Part shown: positions 14,949 to 21,296 of the stretch, piece after piece
How the letters are laid out: the number at the start of each line of letters is the position of its first letter
Numbering within the stretch: position 1 is the first letter of the stretch
Virus record (IMG/VR): IMGVR_UViG_3300049489_001336
Coordinates: 124,001 to 188,000 of that record
Strand: one strand, 5' to 3'
Origin: a virus
Length of the DNA stretch: 64,000 bases
Made by a program: the position numbers and the translations under genes
Notes under the pieces: model-generated
The model's database searches: none
Told to the model about the DNA's origin: nothing
Seen by the model: the letters and a program-made list of their open reading frames with translations, nothing else

Positions 14949-15759
14949 TATAGATAGCCTCCAAGTACTTGCGTTGTTCCTCGGATAGGTTATCCATCCG
15001 CAAGCAGAATTCCAGGTAGTCGGGCTCGATGCTGAGTACTTCCGCTACAAAGCGCCCTGAATGTTTTCCTGCGGTGAATTTCCAAATGTTATTTTCGGAA
15101 TCAACCTTGGTGATGATTTTGCTGAAGCTCTTAGGCTTCTCCAACGCTTCTTTCACAGCATTGGCATCAACAACGATTTGACCCTTGAGGGTGTCACGCA
15201 TTTTCTTGAGGATATCCACCATGGCGAGCACGTCGCTTAGAGACGTATGCGCTTCGGTGTGAGTCACACCGTAGGCTTCGCTCAAGACCTGCAAACGGTA
15301 GGCAGGGCGCATAGCCCCCAACGTCACCAAGTCAGTGAAAATGGCAACGCCAACCGTGTCCAACCCATGATAACCAAAGATACTGTCATAGCCCTTGGAG
15401 TGCTTTTCCTTTTTCCAGTGCTTGTTGAACAAAGCCTTGAGAAAGCCACGGTCAAAGGGCAAGTTGTGCGCAATCTGTTTGAGACGGCTGTAGCCCTTTA
15501 AAAAGGCGTACACGCCGTTAAACATTTCTTCTTGGGTGACGGCACCGAGAGAATCCCATTTCTCTTTGGTATAGCCGTTGACTTTAAGAGCGCCTTCGTC
15601 AATAACGGCACCCTCGGATGGATGCGCGAAAAAAGTAACACCACTGACCGTATTGAGAGACTCATCTAATACGAGCATGCTGATGCTAATGATTTCGTTT
15701 ACTTCTTCGTTGAGACCTGTGGTCTCTGTATCAAAGGCGAGAAACTCAGCTTTAGGCAT
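14917..15759 (-). CDS. DnaQ-like 3'-5' exonuclease
   Basis: 280 residues. ExoI motif FDTETTGL at residues 9-16 (Asp10, Glu12), a middle HNLPFDRGFL (ExoII, Asp in NLPFD) and ExoIII-type HTEAHTSLSDV with the final catalytic Asp, giving the DEDDh set of the RNase T / DNA polymerase III epsilon family. It removes nucleotides from 3' ends, as proofreading or DNA/RNA processing. The 80-residue C-terminal extension is not assigned. The dNMP kinase gene lies 3 bp upstream, in the same operon. Confidence 0.85.
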   Translation of the reverse strand: MPKAEFLAFDTETTGLNEEVNEIISISMLVLDESLNTVSGVTFFAHPSEGAVIDEGALKVNGYTKEKWDSLGAVTQEEMFNGVYAFLKGYSRLKQIAHNLPFDRGFLKALFNKHWKKEKHSKGYDSIFGYHGLDTVGVAIFTDLVTLGAMRPAYRLQVLSEAYGVTHTEAHTSLSDVLAMVDILKKMRDTLKGQIVVDANAVKEALEKPKSFSKIITKVDSENNIWKFTAGKHSGRFVAEVLSIEPDYLEFCLRMDNLSEEQRKYLEAIYNGYTNDTQPQ

Positions 15760-15762
15760 GTT

Positions 15763-16380
15763 CTAAAACCCCAGTGTGCTAAGGAATTCTTCTACGAGAT
15801 CTCGCAGAAGATACAATTCCCGCCCTTTGTTGTCGATGACATAATCTTCTTTTATCTCGCTTAATTCCGTTTCTGATTTATGCGAGGATGTTTGCAAGTC
15901 CGCTTCGGGGCGCTTCACGCGTACGATCAAACCGCCTGCGTTTTGTATCGCATTTGCCTCGGACAGAAAGCGAATGTCAGACACCACCACAAGCTTTGTA
16001 TGGTTGCTCGGGTGGTCGAGGAGCTTGCGCGCACGTCCAATCATAAGTTTCGACCAAACGTCTTCGTGGACATGGCGAAACCCTTCTGTACCTACGTACT
16101 GCAAAATACGCCGCCCACTCCAACCGGGGACGCTTTCTAAAAGCGCTTCTTTTTGGGCTTGAGAGCCGTAGAACGCTTCGCGAGGAACATCGAACGCCGT
16201 CGAGAACACGTCAAAGCACATTTCTTTGAGCGGATCTGCACAGGCAATTTTGGTTGCTTGGTGGAAGTGTTTGCTGCGGAGCTTGACAAGCTCGCAGATA
16301 AAGTCTGAAACGGTGTCTTTGCCTGCCCCTGCGCGGCCAGTAATCCCAAGGATGGGCGTTGCCAATTCAATTTTTGCCAT
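15763..16380 (-). CDS. deoxynucleoside monophosphate kinase
   Basis: 205 residues. P-loop ITGRAGAGKDTVSDFI (residues 13-28), then ADPLKEMCFDVFSTAF, a lid region with GWSGRRILQYVGTEGFR, VVSDIRFLSEANAI, VKRP and a final HKSETEL. These match the T4 gene 1 type dNMP kinase family, which phosphorylates dNMPs (including modified ones in some phages) to feed DNA synthesis. First gene of a minus-strand operon, divergent from the plus-strand gene at 16432. Confidence 0.85.
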   Translation of the reverse strand: MAKIELATPILGITGRAGAGKDTVSDFICELVKLRSKHFHQATKIACADPLKEMCFDVFSTAFDVPREAFYGSQAQKEALLESVPGWSGRRILQYVGTEGFRHVHEDVWSKLMIGRARKLLDHPSNHTKLVVVSDIRFLSEANAIQNAGGLIVRVKRPEADLQTSSHKSETELSEIKEDYVIDNKGRELYLLRDLVEEFLSTLGF

Positions 16381-16431
16381 CCGCGCAAGATATCAAATAC
16401 ACATTTAGGTGTAAATGGCTATGCTTATGCC
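16381..16431. promoter_or_regulatory. divergent intergenic region
   Basis: Only 51 bp separate the divergent starts at 16380 (minus) and 16432 (plus), so promoters for both directions should be here or overlap the genes. A small inverted repeat TACAC-atttag-GTGTA lies at about 16399-16414. No clear -35/-10 pair seen. Confidence 0.3.
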
Positions 16432-16728
16432 ATGAATACAGTAACAGTACGTGGAGTACTCAAAACATGTCCCGCAACGGGCGCACGTAAATGGGCGGGT
16501 TACGTGTCAGAAGACACAGAAGTACCTGCTGGTTTGGTGGCAGCCTCAATTGAGGTGTTGGACCCTGAAGACCAGACGGGTAATCGCTGGATTTTAGCAG
16601 TCTCGGAGCCCTTGACGCCTTTGGATTCTGCGACATTAGACGCGCTTGCGCAGGGAGACGCTGTGCGCTTGGCAAAGTCTAAGCTAACCGACGCAGACCT
16701 CGCGGCATTGGGTCTCACGCGCGAATAG
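16432..16728 (+). CDS. small unknown plus-strand protein, 98 residues
   Basis: MNTVTVRGVLKTCPATGARKW reads like a small beta protein, and the C-terminus LDALAQGDAVRLAKSKLTDADLAALGL is helical. The opposite strand frames are far less protein-like. It is the only plus-strand gene in this part and is followed at once (7 bp) by the structured RNA island A-B-C on the same strand, so the RNAs could be its 3' untranslated region or be processed from its transcript. Ribosome binding site weak (GGTG about 20 nt upstream). Confidence 0.6.
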   Translation: MNTVTVRGVLKTCPATGARKWAGYVSEDTEVPAGLVAASIEVLDPEDQTGNRWILAVSEPLTPLDSATLDALAQGDAVRLAKSKLTDADLAALGLTRE

Positions 16729-16734
16729 CTAAAA

Positions 16735-16884
16735 AAGAGTGAGTGCCTTGAGTAGCCTACTTGCTACACAGTAGGCTGTGCTTTGTCACGAGATAAGAGA
16801 GTCGATCTCGTGATTAAGCGTGTGCATAAAACATCTCAGTGACGGAGCGTCACTGGTTGCGTGTTCACGCGCGCACCCACTCTT
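16735..16884 (+). ncRNA. multi-branch RNA domain A (CTTG family)
   Basis: Closing stem of 12 positions, 11 paired: AAGAGTGAGTGC (16735-16746) with GCACCCACTCTT (16873-16884). CTTG follows the 5' arm; CGCGC precedes the 3' arm. Inside: AGCCTAC/GTAGGCT (16754-16777, 10-nt loop), CACGAGAT/ATCTCGTG (16787-16812, 10-nt loop), CAGTGACG-GAG-CGTCACTG (16837-16855) and GCGT/ACGC (16859-16870). The arms do not form a tRNA. No open frame fits. Confidence 0.65.
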
Positions 16885-17023
16885 AAACTCTACCTTGGTT
16901 ATCTGGAAGACCAAGTCCGAAGGACAGGGTCTGACTTTTACTTTTTAACCACCAAAGGCCTATTTATGCATGACGGAACATCATGCCGATAAGGATCTTG
17001 TCATCAAGACGCGTAGAGTTTAA
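16883..17023 (+). ncRNA. multi-branch RNA domain B (CTTG family)
   Basis: An 11-bp perfect closing stem, TTAAACTCTAC (16883-16893) with GTAGAGTTTAA (17013-17023). CTTG follows the 5' arm and ACGC precedes the 3' arm. Inner hairpins: CTTGGT/ACCAAG (16894-16915, 10-nt loop), TCC-GAA-GGA (16916-16924), GCATGA/TCATGC (16968-16986, containing TGACGGAACATCA) and CTTG/CAAG (16997-17008). Shares two bases with domain A's closing stem, so A and B are packed end to end. Confidence 0.65.
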
Positions 17024-17208
17024 CCATGCTTTTTAGTTTGGCCTGGAGCCGTGCTGGAGTGTGCGAAATTTCTCATGCGACCGACCGAAAATTTCGCGAC
17101 ACGGAAGCTTCGGCGCAAGGGCCCGACGTCGTATTAAGCGTGCTTAATCGCGTCGGTGTTCTATTTGATCAGCGGTACACTGATGCGTTTATCCTAGGAT
17201 GCCATGGT
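17023..17208 (+). ncRNA. multi-branch RNA domain C
   Basis: Closing stem ACCATG/CATGGT (17023-17028/17203-17208), shorter than in A and B. CTTT follows the 5' arm and GC precedes the 3' arm. Inner elements: GCGAAATTT/AAATTTCGC (17063-17097), CCGACG/CGTCGG (17123-17156) with a nested ATTAAG/CTTAAT, ATCAG/CTGAT (17168-17184) and the palindrome ATCCTAGGAT (17191-17200). It ends 13 bp before the stop of the convergent coiled-coil gene. Confidence 0.5.
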
Positions 17209-17220
17209 CAAACAAAACTA

Positions 17221-18222
17221 TTACGACTTACGCTGCGAACCGTTGTTCTCGGCGCGCACCGTTTGCAGGTCGCGAAGCTCGGTAAGAGCCTGACGACCCG
17301 AAGCAGCGTCGAGCGCCTTTTCGGACAAAGAAACGTTCTTGGCGTAGGCTTCGCTGAGCTTGACGCCAAGGTCCGTGACTTGTGCGCTGAGGCGAGAAAC
17401 CTCGTCCTTCGCAGCATGCAGTTGTGCTTGTAGTTGGGCCACTTGAGACGCGTGGTCGCGCGAAGCCAGTTCGGACGCGTGCTTGTGATCGCGAGAAATG
17501 GCACTTGCAACAGTAGCCACTTCCTTCTTCACCGCAGCGTCGATTTCATCCTGGATGCCAGCAATGCGAGTCATTGCAGCAATAAATTCAGACTCGCGCG
17601 CCTTGAGGGCGCTTTCACGAGACTGGAAGTTACGTTCGAATTCCGCCGCGCGAAGGCTTTCGGCCCGCTTGGCGTCTTCCATGGCGTTTTTCCACACGGT
17701 CTCTTCGTTCCGGCGACGGAGATCTCGCTCGTACTTGTACTGCTCTTCTTCGCGAATGCGCGTCTTAAGCGCTTCGTCGTTTCGTTCCTGGACCAGCTTG
17801 GCGTGTGCGGCCTTTTCGACATCCCACTGCTGACGAAGTGCCGCAATCTCGCTTTCCAGAGCCAACTTCTGCCGGTCATGGTCTTCGACCAACGCGGCAA
17901 GCGACGAACCAATGACCTCTTTGGCAAACAACGCCTCAAGGTCTTTCTGTTTGACCTGAATTGCGAGATCGATCTCTTCGAGACGACGGGTCTTTGCCGT
18001 GAGCGTTTCGCTCAAGCTCGAAAGAGCACGGACGGTGCTCAAGCTGGCGTCCGTGATTTCTTTGACCACGGAGTCTACGGTGATTCCCTGAACCGCTTTG
18101 CGTGCAGTATCTGCGCGGGCTTCTGCTGCTTCACGTTCCTTGGGAGGAATTCCCGAAGCCTGAGACAACTGAGCCTTAAGATTTGCAACGTCGCGTTCGA
18201 GATCTGCTTTGGTCTTACCCAC
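17221..18222 (-). CDS. long coiled-coil protein
   Basis: 333 residues from a GTG with an AGAGGT ribosome binding site. Almost entirely helical with heptad character: KADLERDVANLKAQLSQ at the start, LTAKTRRLEEIDLAIQVKQKDLEALFAK, LALESEIAALRQQWDVEKAAH, and QVAQLQAQLHAAKDEVSRLSAQVTDL. No Walker motifs, so not an SMC ATPase. May be a filament, scaffold or nucleoid-associated protein. It lies between RNA island A-B-C and island D-G, on the opposite strand to both. Confidence 0.75.
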   Translation of the reverse strand: MGKTKADLERDVANLKAQLSQASGIPPKEREAAEARADTARKAVQGITVDSVVKEITDASLSTVRALSSLSETLTAKTRRLEEIDLAIQVKQKDLEALFAKEVIGSSLAALVEDHDRQKLALESEIAALRQQWDVEKAAHAKLVQERNDEALKTRIREEEQYKYERDLRRRNEETVWKNAMEDAKRAESLRAAEFERNFQSRESALKARESEFIAAMTRIAGIQDEIDAAVKKEVATVASAISRDHKHASELASRDHASQVAQLQAQLHAAKDEVSRLSAQVTDLGVKLSEAYAKNVSLSEKALDAASGRQALTELRDLQTVRAENNGSQRKS

Positions 18223-18267
18223 AAGTACCTCTGTCTTTTACTTTACCGAATTCAAAAAATGCAGGTG

Positions 18268-18277
18268 ATAAATATAT
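18268..18277 (+). promoter_or_regulatory. ATAAATATAT box ahead of RNA island D-G
   Basis: Identical decamer to 11605-11614, reading GATAAATATATCG, 10 bp before the closing stem of domain D. It could serve as a -10-like or T4-late-like promoter element with a start near 18285; that would place the RNA domains at the very 5' end of the transcript. No -35 element seen. Confidence 0.35.
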
Positions 18278-18287
18278 CGCGTTTTTA

Positions 18288-18443
18288 ACGGCAACGCTTG
18301 CTTTTAAGAGGTTTGAAAGGTCTGTAGCGTACACGCTAGTGCAGCGAAAGACCCGCAAACCGAGAAAGTTGCGCAGCAATGCGCGATTAATCAGTATTTT
18401 TGGCGGTGCGCCAAATTCCGTTTGTAGACGGAGCCGTTGCCGT
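18288..18443 (+). ncRNA. multi-branch RNA domain D (CTTG family)
   Basis: A 9-bp perfect closing stem, ACGGCAACG (18288-18296) with CGTTGCCGT (18435-18443). CTTG follows the 5' arm and GC precedes the 3' arm. Inner hairpins: GGTCT/AGACC (18319-18353) over TAGCG-taca-CGCTA, GCGCA-GCAA-TGCGC (18371-18384, GNRA loop), TTTGGCG-GTG-CGCCAAA (18399-18415) and TCCGT/ACGGA (18417-18432). Confidence 0.65.
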
Positions 18444-18460
18444 AATGCTGTGCTCTACAG

Positions 18461-18504
18461 ATAATGCGGACCGGAACCCTGGAAGGGTGTAGGTCCTACA
18501 TTAT
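18461..18504 (+). ncRNA. extended hairpin E
   Basis: Three stacked helices: ATAATG/CATTAT, GGACC/GGTCC and ACCCT-GGA-AGGGT, separated by small bulges, topped by a GGA triloop. It sits between domains D and F. The bases 18505-18576 contain only a weak CTAG/CTAG pairing. Confidence 0.5.
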
Positions 18505-18576
18505 TTGTATACTGGCTAAGTTTGTTATTATTTAACACTAGCGGTTCACTAGCTTACTGTTTAAGTGCCATTACGA

Positions 18577-18707
18577 ACAGCTATGCTTGAATGCTCAAAA
18601 CTTGGAATCCCGCAAGTTTTGGGCGGATCTCGGAAGGACCCCGCGTAGGGGTACGAAGTTGACGGAACGTCAACCAGGGAGTGGCTTTACCACAACGCCA
18701 TAGCTGT
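18577..18707 (+). ncRNA. multi-branch RNA domain F (CTTG family)
   Basis: A 9-bp perfect closing stem, ACAGCTATG (18577-18585) with CATAGCTGT (18699-18707). CTTG follows the 5' arm and ACGC precedes the 3' arm. Inner hairpins: CAAAACTTG/CAAGTTTTG (18596-18621), ACCCC-gcgta-GGGGT (18638-18652), GTTGACG-GAA-CGTCAAC (18658-18674) and GTGG/CCAC (18681-18693). The third has the same core as hairpins in A and B. Confidence 0.65.
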
Positions 18708-18709
18708 CA

Positions 18710-18840
18710 CCTCTTCCTGTATTGCCCCGCTTTATTGCATTCGGTGGAGCATTGGAGAGCCATACGCGAAGCGTGGTCGCGCTGGGACTATCATATACAA
18801 GACCGGCGAAACACCGATCGATACAACGATTGCGAAGAGG
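18710..18840 (+). ncRNA. RNA domain G, closing stem holds a ribosome binding site
   Basis: Closing stem CCTCTTC (18710-18716) with GAAGAGG (18834-18840), the latter being the Shine-Dalgarno of the membrane peptide at 18846. GC precedes the 3' arm; CTGT follows the 5' arm. Inner pieces are shorter: ACGC-GAA-GCGT (18764-18774, containing GCGAAGC) and ATCG/CGAT (18817-18830). A regulatory leader that hides the start site is the simplest reading. Confidence 0.5.
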
Positions 18841-18845
18841 CCAAA

Positions 18846-18968
18846 ATGATTAAGACTATTCTGGATATACCTTTAAGTCAGGTTGATCTAGTTACTGCAT
18901 TGTGGATCGCACCTTTCTTTATTTGTATTCCAGCTGTCTTTTCTGCGTTCATGAACGCAGGTAAATAA
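18846..18968 (+). CDS. 40-residue membrane peptide
   Basis: MIKTILDIPLSQVDLVTALW then IAPFFICIPAVFSAFMNAGK: a short amphipathic start and one hydrophobic span of about 20 residues, no signal-cleavage site. ATG with GAGG 6 nt upstream. A longer in-frame reading from 18681 runs through structured RNA and is rejected. Candidate roles are a small holin-like, toxin-like or inner-membrane regulatory peptide; the sequence alone does not decide. It is bracketed by RNA domains on the same strand. Confidence 0.6.
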   Translation: MIKTILDIPLSQVDLVTALWIAPFFICIPAVFSAFMNAGK

Positions 18969-18971
18969 ATC

Positions 18972-19028
18972 CACACGCCTGGTGTGTAATAATTTTAATT
19001 AAAAGCGTAGCATTTAATTAAAATTATT
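18972..19028 (+). ncRNA. two hairpins, one a 16-bp perfect A/T stem (H)
   Basis: CACAC/GTGTG (18972-18986) is followed by a 16-bp perfect stem made only of A and T (18988-19003 with 19013-19028) with the 9-nt loop AGCGTAGCA. It comes 3 bp after the membrane peptide's stop. It is not followed by a T-tract on either strand, so it is not a classic terminator. Confidence 0.55.
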
Positions 19029-19043
19029 TGAGCAACGCGTACC

Positions 19044-19207
19044 ACACTGAAAGTGTACACGTATTTAACTACAACGACGGTTCGTCGTCTTGTGAGCTTT
19101 CCGGAATGAAGCTAACTCACAATTTGGTTCGCGTGTGATGACATGCCTGTTATGTGTAAGCGACTTATTACTTAACAACGCAGTTGTTAATTAATAAGGC
19201 AGCGACG
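19044..19207 (+). ncRNA. structured segment I
   Basis: Hairpins ACACT-GAA-AGTGT (19044-19056), ACGACG-GTT-CGTCGT (19074-19088), TTGTGAG/CTCACAA (19090-19122), ACAT/ATGT (19141-19155) and a 15-bp arm with one mismatch ending in TTAACAAC-GCA-GTTGTTAA (19164-19198). CGTCGT (19083-19088) is followed by CTTG and could instead pair with GCGACG (19202-19207), which would make this another CTTG-type domain. No gene seen. Confidence 0.45.
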
Positions 19208-19219
19208 TTAGCGTACCGA

Positions 19220-19313
19220 CTTCTTTCGAAGAAATTTTAACGGACTAATAGCGTAGGCGTAAGCCGTAGTTATTAGTACTTTAAAATTGCGTCCCCACAG
19301 GGGTCGAAAGAAG
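19220..19313 (+). ncRNA. RNA domain J
   Basis: A 10-bp perfect closing stem CTTCTTTCGA/TCGAAAGAAG (19220-19229/19304-19313) encloses one long arm of nested stems, AATTTTAA/TTAAAATT (19233-19288), ACTAATA/TATTAGT (19244-19277) and GGC-GTAA-GCC (GNRA loop), plus a small CCCC-ACA-GGGG hairpin. It lacks the CTTG/GC junction of the other domains. Confidence 0.5.
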
Positions 19314-19318
19314 GCGAC

Positions 19319-19394
19319 GCGCAGTATCCTATACAGCCGTGATGGCGATACGCCATCTAAAGGAATTCCTTAGCGCATGTCGTAAATACTGCGT
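19319..19394 (+). ncRNA. RNA domain K
   Basis: Closing stem CGCAGTAT (19320-19327) with ATACTGCG (19386-19393), plus one G-T pair, around GATGGCG-ATA-CGCCATC (19341-19357) and the palindrome AAGGAATTCCTT (19360-19371). It follows J directly. From here to the thyA stop (19446) only a weak CTTTT/AAAAG pairing is seen. Confidence 0.5.
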
Positions 19395-19445
19395 ATACCG
19401 AAGTACACGCGTAGTCAAATTCTTTTACCGTAAAAGGTACATTTA

Positions 19446-20330
19446 TTAGACTGCGACAGGGAATTTGATGGCTGGATGAGGGTCGTAGCCTTCTAGGCGG
19501 AATAAAGACAGAAGCTTCTCAAGAGGAGGCTTTTCTGTAATCAACGCTTCAATGTCTTTGAGCTCTTTAATCGAAGAGTCAATGATAAGTCTAGGAAGCT
19601 CCCTAGGTTCCCTCTTCAACTGTTCTTTGATACCGTCAATTTGGTCTACATAGATATGGGCATCGACAAGGGTATGAGCAAATTCTCCGACCTTCAGGCC
19701 AGACAAGTGTGCCATGAGGTGGAGCAAGAACGAATACCCCGCAAGGTTGTAAGGCACACCAAGAGGCACGTCACAGCTGCGCTGAAGTAGCGCAAGGTTA
19801 AGACGCAACTCTCCTTGTTTGTCGTATTGGGTGTTGAGCACCCAAGTTACGTGACAGGGAGGAAGCTTGCTGGTTTGGGCATTTCCAGGTGCCCACGCAG
19901 AAATCACAATTCTGCGTGATAGGGGGTTTGTTCGCAGCTCGTTGAGCGCGAACTTGATCTGGTCGTTGTACGCAGCAATGGAACCTGTCGTTTGTCCATC
20001 AAAGCTAGAAAGCTTTTGGTGAACAGGAAATCTTACCCAGTAGTTACCGTAACTACTCGGCACTTCACCTGCTTCATCAGCCCAGGGGTCCCAGAACTTC
20101 ACACCGTAATGGCGAAGAAAGTCAATGTTTGTAGCCCCCGACAAAAACCATAGATTCTCAATCACAATATGTTCCCACTTCATCGCCTTGGTGGTCAACA
20201 AAGGGAAACCATTGTTTAAGTCATGTTTATAGAAATACCCAAAGACACCGATCGTATCGACGCCTGTGCGGTTTTCTTTACGGGTACCATTTGTCAAAAT
20301 ATGCTCAGCAAGAGCCAAGTACTGTTCCAT
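19446..20330 (-). CDS. thyA: thymidylate synthase
   Basis: 294 residues from MEQYLALAEHIL at 20330, which has GGAG 8 nt upstream; the longer reading from 20372 starts inside a terminator. Classical ThyA: RTGVDTIGVFG at residues 21-31, catalytic Cys159 in LPPCHVTW, phosphate-binding QRSCDVPLG (183-191), NLAGYSFLLHLMAH, and DAHIYVDQ where cellular enzymes have DxHIYxNH. It makes dTMP from dUMP with methylene-tetrahydrofolate and fits the nucleotide genes (dNMP kinase, ribonucleotide reductase) in this window. Confidence 0.95.
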   Translation of the reverse strand: MEQYLALAEHILTNGTRKENRTGVDTIGVFGYFYKHDLNNGFPLLTTKAMKWEHIVIENLWFLSGATNIDFLRHYGVKFWDPWADEAGEVPSSYGNYWVRFPVHQKLSSFDGQTTGSIAAYNDQIKFALNELRTNPLSRRIVISAWAPGNAQTSKLPPCHVTWVLNTQYDKQGELRLNLALLQRSCDVPLGVPYNLAGYSFLLHLMAHLSGLKVGEFAHTLVDAHIYVDQIDGIKEQLKREPRELPRLIIDSSIKELKDIEALITEKPPLEKLLSLFRLEGYDPHPAIKFPVAV

Positions 20331-20349
20331 TACGGTAATCTCCAATAAA

Positions 20350-20381
20350 AAGCCCTGCGTGATACTTACCACGCAGGGCTT
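20350..20381 (-). terminator. rho-independent terminator
   Basis: AAGCCCTGCGTG pairs with CACGCAGGGCTT (12 bp, 8-nt loop), followed on the minus strand by TTTTTATT. It ends the AT-hook gene transcript. The thyA Shine-Dalgarno GGAG begins directly after the T-tract. Confidence 0.85.
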
Positions 20382-20399
20382 AAAAGTAATTGAGTAATT

Positions 20400-21290
20400 T
20401 CAGTTCACAAGAGCTTCGGTGTAACCACGGTCCTTGGGCACGATCGTACCGTCAGCAAGGATGGTCACTTCTTCCCCATCGTCGAACTCTTCGCTAGGGT
20501 CTTCTGTGGAAGTCACCGTGTAGCTCTGTACGGTCTGAGCAGCTTCGAGCTTGGCACGCTCTTCGGCTTCTTTCACAGCTTTCGGCTTGCGGCCACGGCG
20601 CTTAGGCTGGGCGGCAGTTTCAGCAACAGGTTGTGCGTCAGTCTTTGGCTTTCGTCCTCGCTTTGCGGGCACGGGGGCGGGAGCAACGTCGACCTTTGGC
20701 TTGCGACCCCGCTTTTTAGGTGCCTCAGCGACTACAGGAGCAGCTTGAACCTTGGGCTTGGGCCCGCGCTTTTTAGGAGCTTCTGCAACAGGAGCTGCAA
20801 CCACGGGATTCTTCGGGGGACGACCGCGACGCTTCGGAGCCTCGGCGGCAACGGGGGCTGCAGCGACAGGGTTCTTCGGCGGACGACCTCGACGCTTGGG
20901 AGCTTCAGCAACAGGAGCTGCCACGGCCACGGGATTCTTCGGTGGGCGGCCCCGACGCTTGGGAGCTTCGGCAATTGGCGCAACAGGCGCCGCGGCAACC
21001 TTAGGCTTGGGCCCGCGCTTCGCAGCAATCTTCGCAACAGGTGCAGGAGCTGCTGTAGCTACTACGGGGCTCGGAAGCTGCAGATTGGCAACGTGCGCAA
21101 ACTGCGTCAGCTGCTTTTTAGCGACGCGCACAGCGTCTTTGTAGCCCCGGACTTCTTCAGCCGTGAGCAGCTTATTCTCAGCAAGCGCGCGTTCCACGGA
21201 ACTGATTGTGTCAGTCAGACGAGCGACCTGATTCTGAGCAAGTCGAAGTCCATATTCGAGGGTACGCAAAGCATTAGGACGGGCAGCCAT
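20400..21290 (-). CDS. eight-AT-hook histone H1-like protein
   Basis: 296 residues from ATG at 21290 (AGGAG ribosome binding site; a TTG 6 bp earlier is unlikely). A helical N-terminal domain (about 1-75: LEYGLRLAQNQVARLTDTI) is followed by a Pro/Ala/Lys-rich region with eight AT-hook-like cores: RGPKPK twice, RRGRPPKNP three times and RGRKPK three times (about 90-245), then an acidic tail. Such repeats bind the minor groove of A/T-rich DNA and compact it. Inferred nucleoid-associated or DNA-silencing protein. Its leader can hide the ribosome binding site. Confidence 0.8.
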   Translation of the reverse strand: MAARPNALRTLEYGLRLAQNQVARLTDTISSVERALAENKLLTAEEVRGYKDAVRVAKKQLTQFAHVANLQLPSPVVATAAPAPVAKIAAKRGPKPKVAAAPVAPIAEAPKRRGRPPKNPVAVAAPVAEAPKRRGRPPKNPVAAAPVAAEAPKRRGRPPKNPVVAAPVAEAPKKRGPKPKVQAAPVVAEAPKKRGRKPKVDVAPAPVPAKRGRKPKTDAQPVAETAAQPKRRGRKPKAVKEAEERAKLEAAQTVQSYTVTSTEDPSEEFDDGEEVTILADGTIVPKDRGYTEALVN

Positions 21291-21296
21291 AAACAA

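Noticed and set aside
17434-18288. 284-codon plus-strand frame
   Set aside because: Antisense shadow of the 333-residue coiled-coil gene; Phe/Leu/Cys-rich product typical of such shadows.
16735-18707. tRNA genes, suggested by cloverleaf-like folds
   Set aside because: Closing stems are 9-12 bp instead of 7, no T-loop GTTCRA or anticodon-loop layout, and arm sizes differ; not tRNA.
18681-18845. Longer form of the membrane peptide starting at 18681
   Set aside because: The extra 55 codons coincide with structured RNA domains F and G and lack protein-like composition; the ATG at 18846 has a Shine-Dalgarno.
16681-19440. Apparent enrichment of GCGTA in the noncoding islands
   Set aside because: GCGTA/TACGC is common across the whole window, including coding parts, so no special meaning can be claimed without counts.
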